Below, in pieces: positions 57,651-64,000 of a stretch of DNA of 64,000 nucleotides. The stretch comes from WHSW01 sp963767475 (GTDB lineage: Bacteria > Actinomycetota > Thermoleophilia > Solirubrobacterales > 70-9), in the NCBI GenBank assembly GCA_963767475.1, contig CAVYEI010000002.1:1426001-1490000 (forward strand). The letters run 5' to 3'. The notes beneath the pieces were generated by a model. That model was given only the letters and a program-made list of their open reading frames with translations, was not told the origin of the DNA and made no database searches. The first letter of the stretch is position 1, and the number at the start of each line of letters is the position of its first letter. The translations under genes were made by a program, and so were the position numbers.

Positions 57651-58833
57651 GCGGGGCCGTGAGCCCGTCGAGCGCGTCCGCGTGGCGCGCACCCTCGAGC
57701 AGGCTCGAGCGCTGCTGGGTCCGACCGGGCAGATCGCCTGGCCACACCAGGATCCGGAGCCCGAGTACTTCCGCACGGTGCTCGAGGCTCTGCCCGGTGC
57801 GATCCGGCCGCACGTGGTGCGTCTGGAGCGTCCCGGTCGTCCGCCGATTCTGGTCGTGGCGCGCCTCGAGGAGGTCGAGCTCGAGGCGAAGATCGGCTAC
57901 CTGCGGGTCTACCGGCCGAGGATCCGCTGCTTGACCGTGGTCCACGGCGGCGTGGGCGGCGCAGTCGTGGCCGGCGACAGCCGGCGCGTACTGGCGGCAT
58001 TGCGCGGCGCGCTCGCCCGCAGGGAGGCCGACGTCCTGCGCTTCCTCGGGCTGCGCACCGATTCCCCCCTCTATGCGGCCGCCGCCTCGGTCTCACCCTG
58101 GCTCTGCCGTGACCATGCCGTCTCGCCGCAGCTGCACTGGCGCGTCACGGTGCCCGATTCGCTCGACGAGTTCCTGGCGGCACGCTCCCGCAACACCCGC
58201 CAGAACGTGAGGCGGTATGGCAAGCGCCTCGAGCGCGACTACCGGGGCCGGCTCACCATCCGGCGCTTCGGCCGCGACGCCGATCCGAACCTCGATCGGC
58301 TGTTCGCCGACCTCGAGGCGGTCGCGGCGAAGACCTATCAGCGCGGCCTCGGCGTCGGCTTCACCGGCGACGAGCTGCAGCGGCGAACGATCGAGCTCGA
58401 GCTGCGACGCGGTCGGTATCTGGCCTGGGTGCTGGACGTCGACGGCGTCCCGGGCGCCTTCTGGGACGGGTCGATCCATGCCGGCACGTTCTTCATCGGT
58501 TCGCCCGGATACGACCCGGCTCTCGCCCCGGCACGCGTCGGCACGTGGCTGCAGATGCGGATGATGGAAGACCTCTGCCGTCGCGATGACGTCTTGGCGC
58601 TCGACTACGGGATGGGCGATGCTCGCTACAAGCGCAGCTTCGGCGACGAGTGCTTTACGGACGCGATCCTGCACGTGTTCGCCCCGACATTCACTGGCCT
58701 GCGGGCGAACGCGGCACGCACCGCCGCGATCGGCGCAACTCGCGCCGCCCAGCGTGGGCTAGGGGATGCGGACCTCGATCAGAGGGTCAAGCGACTCTGG
58801 CGCCGGCGGTTGCAGGCACGGGAGGCGAGGTGA
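57634..58833 (+). CDS. FemAB/CelD-like GNAT acyltransferase
   Basis: A 399-residue protein from GTG 57634 (TTG 57637 also possible). The Acetyltransf_6 pattern is visible: FLAARSRNTRQNVRRYGKRL, GRYLAWVLDVDGVPGAFWDG and the C-terminal LALDYGMGDARYKRSFGDEC. Proteins of this group (CelD, FemAB-like) transfer acyl or aminoacyl groups in polysaccharide and peptidoglycan biogenesis. It may add an acyl group to the repeat unit; the donor is unknown. It overlaps the FkbM gene by 17 bp and the flippase gene by 4 bp. Confidence 0.83.
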   Translation: MLDQAERGREPVERVRVARTLEQARALLGPTGQIAWPHQDPEPEYFRTVLEALPGAIRPHVVRLERPGRPPILVVARLEEVELEAKIGYLRVYRPRIRCLTVVHGGVGGAVVAGDSRRVLAALRGALARREADVLRFLGLRTDSPLYAAAASVSPWLCRDHAVSPQLHWRVTVPDSLDEFLAARSRNTRQNVRRYGKRLERDYRGRLTIRRFGRDADPNLDRLFADLEAVAAKTYQRGLGVGFTGDELQRRTIELELRRGRYLAWVLDVDGVPGAFWDGSIHAGTFFIGSPGYDPALAPARVGTWLQMRMMEDLCRRDDVLALDYGMGDARYKRSFGDECFTDAILHVFAPTFTGLRANAARTAAIGATRAAQRGLGDADLDQRVKRLWRRRLQAREAR

Positions 58834-60386
58834 GCTCGAAGCGGGAGCGATTCGAGGACGTCGCCGGCCAATCGACAGCCGCCTCCCTGCTCGACGCCGC
58901 CGTCGCGGGAGTTCGCTGGATCTCGTTGGCGAGGGGTCTCTCCGAGGTCGTCGGATTCGCCACGATGATCGTGCTCGCGCGCCTGATCCCGCCCGCCGAG
59001 TTCGGCGTCTTCGTCATCGCCCTGATCGTTCAGGAGCTGGCGCTGAGCATTCTCGGCGAATCCGTGGGCGCCGCCCTGGTGCAGCGACCGGAGGTCCGGC
59101 GCGCGCATCTTCAGGTGGCGCAGATCGTTTCCGTTGTGGTCGGGGGAGTCCTCGCCGCGATCACCTTACTGCTGGCCCCCCTGCTGATCGCTCCGCTGTT
59201 CGGCGACCAGACCGCCGGCCTGGTTCAGCTCTCGACGCCAATCTTCCTGATCGTGGCGCTGGGCACGGTTCCAATGGCGATCCTCCAGCGGCGGCTGGCA
59301 TTCCGGCGGATCGGGGTGATTCAGATCGCGGGGCTTATGGTCCGCTGCCTCGGATCGGTCGCGCTGGCCCTGTTGGCCGGCATGGACGCGGAGGCGCTCG
59401 TGATCGCCGGGCTCGCCGCCTCCGTTACCGCCACGGCGATCGCGGTCGGCAGTGTTCGCCTACCCCGGCCGGCGATCAGGATGACCGCTGCGCGGGAGCT
59501 CGCCAGCTACGGGATTCCCGCCGGGATCGCGTCGATCAGCTGGATCGGCTTCCGCAACGCCGACTACTCGATCGTCGGCGCGCGGCTTGGCCTGGCGGCC
59601 ACCGGGATCTATTGGCGGGCGTTCCAGCTCGGGGTCGAGTACCAGAAGAAGTTCAGCGCGATTCTGTACCAGATCGCCTTCCCGCTGCTCTCGCGGACGA
59701 CATCGGTGGAGGCAATGTTCGCGCTCCGGTCGCGGATGGTCCGCTTGCTCGCCGTTGCCGTCTTCCCGCTGCTCGCGGGGCTGGTCGTGCTCGCCCCCGC
59801 GGTGATCCCGTGGCTCTTCGGCCCCGCCTGGAGCCCGGCGGTCATGCCGGCGCAGATTCTCGCCCTCGCGGGCGCGGCGGCGCTGGTTGAGGATGCGGTG
59901 GGGACGACGCTGATGGCGGCGGGCCGGCCGCGCGCGCTGCTCTTCTACGGCTGGAGCCAGTTCCTCGTCTACGCCGGCGCGATTCTGCTCGTAGCGCCCT
60001 ACGGGGTCGTCGCCGTGAGCGTTGCCGCGGCCGGCGTCCACGTGGTCTTTCTTGTCGCCGCCTACGGCGTCCTGCTCCGCGACTACGTCGACAGCCCGCT
60101 GGGCCAGTTGTGGAGCGACATCTCCCCGGCATCGGTCGCCAGTCTGGCCGCAGTTGGAGTTGCCGTATCGGTCACCTGGGCCTTGACCGCGGTGGGAGCG
60201 CCGCCCGGCCTCGAGGTGCTGCTTGTGTCGATCGCCGGCGCACCCGTCTACCTGATCGTGCTCAGGACCTTCTTCCGCGCGAGCTGGGGCGATCTGACGA
60301 CGCTCGTCCGGCGGGTCCTGCCGGAGCGCGTCAGCCGCCGCCGGGCGGGCGACGTCGCCGACGCAGGGGTGGCCGCACCGATTTGA
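58830..60386 (+). CDS. Wzx-type polysaccharide flippase
   Basis: A 518-residue protein from a GTG (GTGA overlap). Twelve or more hydrophobic helices are evident. The N-terminal FATMIVLARLIPPAEFGVFV is the classic opening of the oligosaccharide flippase (Polysacc_synt) family, and IGFRNADYSIVGARLGLAAT with YQKKFSAILYQIAFPLLSR resembles the WzxC/AmsL branch. It should export the undecaprenyl-linked repeat unit made by the surrounding glycosyltransferases. A second flippase at 24940-26214 may serve a different glycan. Confidence 0.92.
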   Translation: MSSKRERFEDVAGQSTAASLLDAAVAGVRWISLARGLSEVVGFATMIVLARLIPPAEFGVFVIALIVQELALSILGESVGAALVQRPEVRRAHLQVAQIVSVVVGGVLAAITLLLAPLLIAPLFGDQTAGLVQLSTPIFLIVALGTVPMAILQRRLAFRRIGVIQIAGLMVRCLGSVALALLAGMDAEALVIAGLAASVTATAIAVGSVRLPRPAIRMTAARELASYGIPAGIASISWIGFRNADYSIVGARLGLAATGIYWRAFQLGVEYQKKFSAILYQIAFPLLSRTTSVEAMFALRSRMVRLLAVAVFPLLAGLVVLAPAVIPWLFGPAWSPAVMPAQILALAGAAALVEDAVGTTLMAAGRPRALLFYGWSQFLVYAGAILLVAPYGVVAVSVAAAGVHVVFLVAAYGVLLRDYVDSPLGQLWSDISPASVASLAAVGVAVSVTWALTAVGAPPGLEVLLVSIAGAPVYLIVLRTFFRASWGDLTTLVRRVLPERVSRRRAGDVADAGVAAPI

Positions 60387-60404
60387 GCGAAGGAAGGTGA
60401 ACAG

Positions 60405-61385
60405 GTGAGCATCACGATCAGCGCCGCAGTCGCCGCGTACAACGCCGAACGTTGGATCGGCGAGACGATCGAATCGATCCTTTCCCAGACGCGCCCGCCG
60501 GACGAGGTCGTGGTCGTCGACGACGGCTCGACCGACGGCACCGCCCGCGAGCTGGCCCGCTTCGGCGACTCGATCCGGACGATCCGGCGGGAGAACGGAG
60601 GCTGCCCCGCGGCGTTCAACACGGCGTTCGCGGCTGCCACCGGCGACTACCTGGCCCTGTGCGGCGCGGACGACCTCTGGGCGGCGCGGAAGCTCGAGTG
60701 GCAGGCCGAGACGCTGGCCTCGCACCCGGAGGTCGGGATCGCCTGCGGCCACGCGCGCGTCTTCGGAATCGAGTCAGGCGGACATCCCCGGCCTGCGGGC
60801 GTCGGACTCCTGGAGCGAACGCGGTTCCTCGAGCACCTCTACCGCGGGAACACGCTCTGCGCGCCGTCGGTCGTGATCAAGCGGTCGCTGTTCGAGAGCC
60901 TCGGCCCGTTCGTGGAGCGGTTCCGTGCAGGCGGGATCGTCGAGCGCTTCAACGCCGACGACTACGAGTACTGGATGCGGGCGCTGGGCGCCGGCGCTCG
61001 GTTCTTCTACGACCCCCGGGTGCTGGTCTCCTATCGTCGGCACGAGGGGAACATCACCAACGACTTCCTTCACATGCGCAGGTCGACGTACGCCGTCCAT
61101 TGCGGCTACGCCGGCCAGATCGCCGACCGAGGGCTGGTGCGCGACACCCTGGCGTCGGACCTGTTCGCGATCGGCCGGGACACCCTCGACGCCGGACGCC
61201 CGGGCGAGGCACGGGCCGCGTTTCTGGCGGCGCTTCGCTACCGGCCGCTGCCGCGCGCGCTCGCCTGGGCCCTGGTCCTCTGCCTGCCCGCCGGCCTACG
61301 GGAGTTCGCCGGCGGGCGCCTGATTGCCGCAAAGCACTTGCTGGCGCCGCCGAAGAGCGGCGCGACGACCAGGTGGGCCGAGTGA
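60405..61385 (+). CDS. glycosyltransferase family 2
   Basis: A 326-residue GT2 enzyme; the GTG has a strong GAAGGAAGGTGA upstream. ISAAVAAYNAERWIGETIES and EVVVVDDGSTDGTARELARF open the fold. The metal motif region is YLALCGADDLWAARKLEWQA and the acceptor motif includes ERFNADDYEYWMRALGAGAR. The last helix-rich 70 residues (residues ~250-320) look like a TPR-like or membrane-peripheral tail. It ends the plus-strand run of the polysaccharide locus. Confidence 0.9.
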   Translation: MSITISAAVAAYNAERWIGETIESILSQTRPPDEVVVVDDGSTDGTARELARFGDSIRTIRRENGGCPAAFNTAFAAATGDYLALCGADDLWAARKLEWQAETLASHPEVGIACGHARVFGIESGGHPRPAGVGLLERTRFLEHLYRGNTLCAPSVVIKRSLFESLGPFVERFRAGGIVERFNADDYEYWMRALGAGARFFYDPRVLVSYRRHEGNITNDFLHMRRSTYAVHCGYAGQIADRGLVRDTLASDLFAIGRDTLDAGRPGEARAAFLAALRYRPLPRALAWALVLCLPAGLREFAGGRLIAAKHLLAPPKSGATTRWAE

Positions 61386-61419
61386 TCGTGCTGGCGGCTG
61401 GCTCTGCGCTGCGTCCGCG

Positions 61420-61926
61420 CTACTGCGGCGCGGCCGGCTGCACGTCGAGCAGATCGACGATGAAGACCAGCGTCTCGTTGGGTCCGATGTCGGGCGGTGA
61501 GCCGGCCTCGCCGTAGGCGAGATCGGGCGGGATCACGAGCTCGCGGCGGCCGCCGACCTTCATCCCCGGGATGCCCTCGTCCCAGCCCGGGATCACCGAG
61601 CCGGCGCCGAGCTGGAAGCTGAACGGTTCGGGCTTGCCCCAGGAGGTGTCGAACTCCTTGCCGTCCGAGTAGTTGACGCCGACGTACTGCATCGTCACCG
61701 TGTCGCCGGCCTTCGCCTCGGCGCCGTCGCCCTCGACGATGTCGGTGACCTCGAGCGTCGACGGCGCCGGGCCGTCGGGAACCTCGACCTTGGGCTTGGT
61801 CGAGGTGTCGACGTCGCTGTCGGCGGAGGACGAGTCGTCGTCGCCGCCCGTGATCAGGACGACGACCACGGCGATCACGACCGCGACCGCGAGGCCGCCG
61901 AGGAAGATCAGTTGGTCGCGCTTCAT
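61420..61926 (-). CDS. membrane-anchored FKBP-type peptidyl-prolyl isomerase
   Basis: A 168-residue protein. A single N-terminal helix (LIFLGGLAVAVVIAVVVVLI) anchors it, followed by an acidic serine-rich linker and an FKBP domain from about residue 60. Family words are VTMQYVGVNYSDGKEFDTSW, FQLGAGSVIPGWDEGIPGMK and RRELVIPPDLAYGEAGSPP. It speeds cis-trans isomerisation of prolyl bonds outside the membrane. The ATG overlaps the carboxylase stop by 4 bp (ATGA); this coupling of unrelated functions looks like a chance operon arrangement. Confidence 0.94.
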   Translation of the reverse strand: MKRDQLIFLGGLAVAVVIAVVVVLITGGDDDSSSADSDVDTSTKPKVEVPDGPAPSTLEVTDIVEGDGAEAKAGDTVTMQYVGVNYSDGKEFDTSWGKPEPFSFQLGAGSVIPGWDEGIPGMKVGGRRELVIPPDLAYGEAGSPPDIGPNETLVFIVDLLDVQPAAPQ

Positions 61927-63491
61927 AGGGGGATGTTGCCGTGTTTGCGCTTCGGCTGCTCGACCCGCTTGGTCTGCAGCGTGCGCAGGGCGCGGATCAG
62001 CTTCGGCCGCGTCTGGCGCGGCTCGATCACATCGTCGATGTAGCCGCGCTCGGCCGCCGAGTAGGGATTGGCGAAATGAGCCTTGTAATCGTCGATCAGC
62101 TTCTCGCGGCGCTCGTCGGGGGTCGGCGACTGGGCGATGTCCTTGCGGTAGATGATGTTGACGGCGCCCTCCGGCCCCATCACCGCGACCTCGGCCTGCG
62201 GCCAGGCGAAGTTGAAGTCGGCGAGCATGTGCTTGGAGTTCATGACGTCGTAGGCGCCGCCGTAGGCCTTGCGGGTGATCACGGTCAGCTTCGGCACCGT
62301 CGCCTCGGTGAATGCGTACAGCAGCTTCGCCCCGTGGCGGATGATCCCGTTCCACTCCTGTGAGGTGCCGGGCAGGAAACCGGGGACGTCGGTGAAGGTG
62401 ATCAGCGGGATGTTGAAGGCGTCGCAGAAGCGGACGAAGCGGGCCGCCTTCTCCGAAGCCTCGATGTCGAGCACGCCGGCGAGGTGCTTGGGCTGGTTGC
62501 CGACGATCCCGATCGGATAGCCGTCGAGGCGGGAGAAGCCGACGATGATGTTCTGGGCGAAGTGCTCGTGGACCTCGAAGAAGTCGCCGTCGTCGACCAC
62601 CAGCGAGACCACCTCGCGCATGTCGTAGGGCTTCTGGGGGTCCGGCGGGACGACCGAGTCGAGCGCCTCGTCCATGCGCTCGGGGTCGTCATAGGGTTCG
62701 ACCCGAGGAGGCATCTCGAGGTTGTTGGAGGGCAGGAAGCTGATCAGGTAGCGGATGTCTGCGAGGCACTTCTCCTCGTCGTCGGCGGCGAAATGGGCGA
62801 CTCCGGACTTCGAGTTGTGGGTCATCGCCCCGCCGAGCTCCTCGAACTCGACCTCCTCCCCGGTGACCGTCTTGATCACCTCGGGGCCGGTGATGAACAT
62901 GTGCGAGGTCTCCTTGACCATGAAGATGAAGTCGGTCATCGCCGGCGAGTACACGGCGCCGCCCGCGCACGGGCCCATGATCGCCGAGATCTGAGGGATC
63001 ACTCCGGAGCACTGGACGTTGCGGACGAAGACGTCGCCGTAGGCGCCGAGCGAGACCACACCCTCCTGGATCCGCGCCCCGCCGGAGTCGTTGATCCCGA
63101 TCACCGGGGCGCCGACCTTCGCCGCCAGATCCATCACCTTGCACATCTTCTCCGCCATCACCTCGCCCAGCGAGCCGCCGAAGACGGTGAAGTCCTGGCT
63201 GAAGACGAACATCGGCCGGCCGTCGATGGTCCCGTAGCCGGTGACCACGGCATCGCCGTAGGGCCGCTTCTTGTGCATGTCGAACTCGTGGGTGCGGTGG
63301 CGGACGAAGGTGTCGAGCTCCTCGAACGAGCCCGGGTCGAGCAGCTTCTCGACCCGCTCACGCGCGGTCAGCTTGCCCTTCGCGTGCTGCTTCTCCACCG
63401 CCTCGTCGGATGCGGAGTGGATCGCCTGCTCGCGCAGCTCGCGCAGGTAGGAAAGCTTGTCCTCGAGGGTCTCCGGGTTGCGTTCGCGCAT
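61923..63491 (-). CDS. acyl-CoA (propionyl/acetyl-CoA) carboxylase beta subunit
   Basis: A 522-residue carboxyltransferase. KGKLTARERVEKLLDPGSFE opens the N-terminal half; the acyl-CoA site includes PVIGINDSGGARIQEGVVSL and IMGPCAGGAVYSPAMTDF. The C-terminal half, which binds carboxybiotin, has DVPGFLPGTSQEWNGIIRHG and VITRKAYGGAYDVMNSKH. It carries carboxyl groups from biotin to propionyl-CoA or acetyl-CoA. The biotinylated alpha subunit is not in the window; a possible epsilon subunit is at 26509-26745. Substrate choice rests on a residue I cannot place by eye. Confidence 0.95.
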   Translation of the reverse strand: MRERNPETLEDKLSYLRELREQAIHSASDEAVEKQHAKGKLTARERVEKLLDPGSFEELDTFVRHRTHEFDMHKKRPYGDAVVTGYGTIDGRPMFVFSQDFTVFGGSLGEVMAEKMCKVMDLAAKVGAPVIGINDSGGARIQEGVVSLGAYGDVFVRNVQCSGVIPQISAIMGPCAGGAVYSPAMTDFIFMVKETSHMFITGPEVIKTVTGEEVEFEELGGAMTHNSKSGVAHFAADDEEKCLADIRYLISFLPSNNLEMPPRVEPYDDPERMDEALDSVVPPDPQKPYDMREVVSLVVDDGDFFEVHEHFAQNIIVGFSRLDGYPIGIVGNQPKHLAGVLDIEASEKAARFVRFCDAFNIPLITFTDVPGFLPGTSQEWNGIIRHGAKLLYAFTEATVPKLTVITRKAYGGAYDVMNSKHMLADFNFAWPQAEVAVMGPEGAVNIIYRKDIAQSPTPDERREKLIDDYKAHFANPYSAAERGYIDDVIEPRQTRPKLIRALRTLQTKRVEQPKRKHGNIPL

Positions 63492-63505
63492 AGGGGCGCG
63501 GGATT

Positions 63506-63712
63506 CTAGGCGGGATCGACGATCGCGCTGCCCGTGTACACGCAGCCGACGCGCTGGCTCGGGTTGTTCGAGAAAGCCCGAGAGGCGAGGGTGAGGTCGA
63601 GGGTGACGCCGACACCGCTCGGCGAGGCCATCCTGGCCGTCGCGATCGAGTCGTTCTCGGTCGTCTGGAGATCGACCGTCGGCACGAGCTGCGTGCCACC
63701 GCCGCCGCTCAT
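63506..63712 (-). CDS. secreted-protein-like fragment, start unclear
   Basis: The frame from ATG 63712 gives 68 residues ending QRVGCVYTGSAIVDPA. Upstream codons in the same frame, without a start, encode VDIATFGPFRLVGRC, which belongs with it: the stretch resembles short actinobacterial exported proteins in which a phrase like ATFGPFTLxGxC precedes a polar beta-rich body. No start codon or signal peptide precedes that stretch, and the upstream gene stops at 63873. It may therefore be a decayed gene remnant or a true short gene with an internal start. Confidence 0.35.
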   Translation of the reverse strand: MSGGGGTQLVPTVDLQTTENDSIATARMASPSGVGVTLDLTLASRAFSNNPSQRVGCVYTGSAIVDPA

Positions 63713-63812
63713 CAGGCAGCGGCCGACGAGGCGAAACGGGCCGAAGGTCGCGATGTCGACTTGATCGTGTGCAGGGCGTCGAGAGCTGATTGGGCGATTA
63801 TGGCGCGCGCGA

Positions 63813-63839
63813 ACGGGCGGGACAAGAGGCCCCGCCCGT
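63813..63839 (-). terminator. GC-rich hairpin, probable terminator of the gene entering from the right
   Basis: ACGGGCGGG and CCCGCCCGT form a perfect 9-bp stem around a 9-base loop. It lies 34 bp after the stop of the gene at 63873-64000 on the minus strand. There is no T-run, as is common in high-GC actinobacteria, so termination strength cannot be judged. Confidence 0.6.
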
Positions 63840-63872
63840 CACGGCGTTTGACCGGCCGAGCCGGTGGCGCGA

Positions 63873-64000
63873 CTAGCCGCTGATGCAGATCACGTATGCG
63901 AACACCGAGAGGTTGAGGCCGGTGTCGTGCGCACCGGTGACCTGCCAGTCGTTGCTCCCCGAGGGGAAACTGTTGGACAGCCGCTTCAGGTTCTCAGCGC
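63873..64000 (-). CDS. 3' end of an unidentified gene, 5' part off window
   Basis: The last 42 codons of a minus-strand gene enter from the right edge and stop at TAG 63873. The peptide ends HDTGLNLSVFAYVICISG. The pattern NDWQVTGAHDT followed by a hydrophobic AYVIC strand resembles the C-terminal domain of actinobacterial exported, often collagen-like, proteins. A compact hairpin follows the stop. Nothing more can be said from this fragment. Confidence 0.5.
   Translation of the reverse strand, partial: AENLKRLSNSFPSGSNDWQVTGAHDTGLNLSVFAYVICISG

Overview
This 64 kb window is high-GC DNA (my estimate is near 70%) with tightly packed genes, many GTG/TTG starts, ATGA/GTGA stop-start overlaps and short-arm GC-rich hairpins. 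Together with a dodecin, a small epsilon-like carboxylase subunit, an ECF sigma factor, an ATPase-type LuxR regulator (LAL) and an APS-reductase type CysH, this points to an actinobacterium. A soil Thermoleophilia/Solirubrobacterales-type lineage is my best inference, but the sequence does not prove it. I saw no rRNA, tRNA, CRISPR array, transposase or phage gene.

Region 1 (1-12.2 kb): a partial LPG-synthase-like membrane protein, two polytopic membrane (glycosyltransferase-like) proteins, and a split version of the eukaryotic ACAD10 architecture: a HAD hydrolase, an APH-fold kinase and an ACAD10/11-type acyl-CoA dehydrogenase as separate neighbouring genes. The dehydrogenase lies at the end of a minus-strand run with a phytanoyl-CoA dioxygenase-like enzyme, two methyltransferases and a glycosyltransferase. 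A second, paralogous PhyH-type gene and a CysE-like hexapeptide acyltransferase follow.

Region 2 (12.2-21.3 kb): sulfur assimilation. A TauE/SafE exporter, a cysteine-free Rrf2 regulator, a PHP-domain phosphoesterase, a membrane adenylate cyclase and a PlsC-like acyltransferase precede the minus-strand genes sulfite reductase - APS/PAPS reductase - ATP sulfurylase - APS kinase. A 7-4-7 inverted repeat just upstream of the sulfite reductase is a good operator candidate. The reductase gene appears to carry a one-base frameshift in its N-terminal linker.

Region 3 (21.3-30.7 kb): a phosphodiesterase-like AlkP protein, two glycosyltransferases and a flippase without a canonical start at its homologous N terminus; then a dodecin-family protein, an epsilon-like small protein, a frameshifted ornithine-cyclodeaminase family gene, an M28 peptidase, two unrecognised small proteins (one with an internal duplication) and an ECF sigma factor.

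Region 4 (31-61.4 kb): a large surface-polysaccharide locus. It holds a polyprenyl-phosphate sugar transferase (initiation), a Gfo/Idh dehydrogenase + aminotransferase + hexapeptide acetyltransferase trio resembling the WbpB/E/D amino-sugar pathway, a PqqD-like protein, two LuxR-type regulators (one with a pseudo-receiver, one LAL), an AsnB-type amidotransferase, an epimerase with a second DegT aminotransferase, a secreted beta-helix protein, eight glycosyltransferase-type genes, a deacetylase-like protein, a Wzy-type polymerase, two Wzz-like proteins (one ending in a Cys/His cluster), an FkbM methyltransferase, a FemAB/CelD-like GNAT protein and a Wzx flippase. Most steps of a Wzx/Wzy pathway are therefore present, but no tyrosine kinase or outer export protein is seen.

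Region 5 (61.4-64 kb): a membrane-anchored FKBP isomerase coupled to an acyl-CoA carboxylase beta subunit, then a small secreted-protein-like fragment and the 3' end of another gene.
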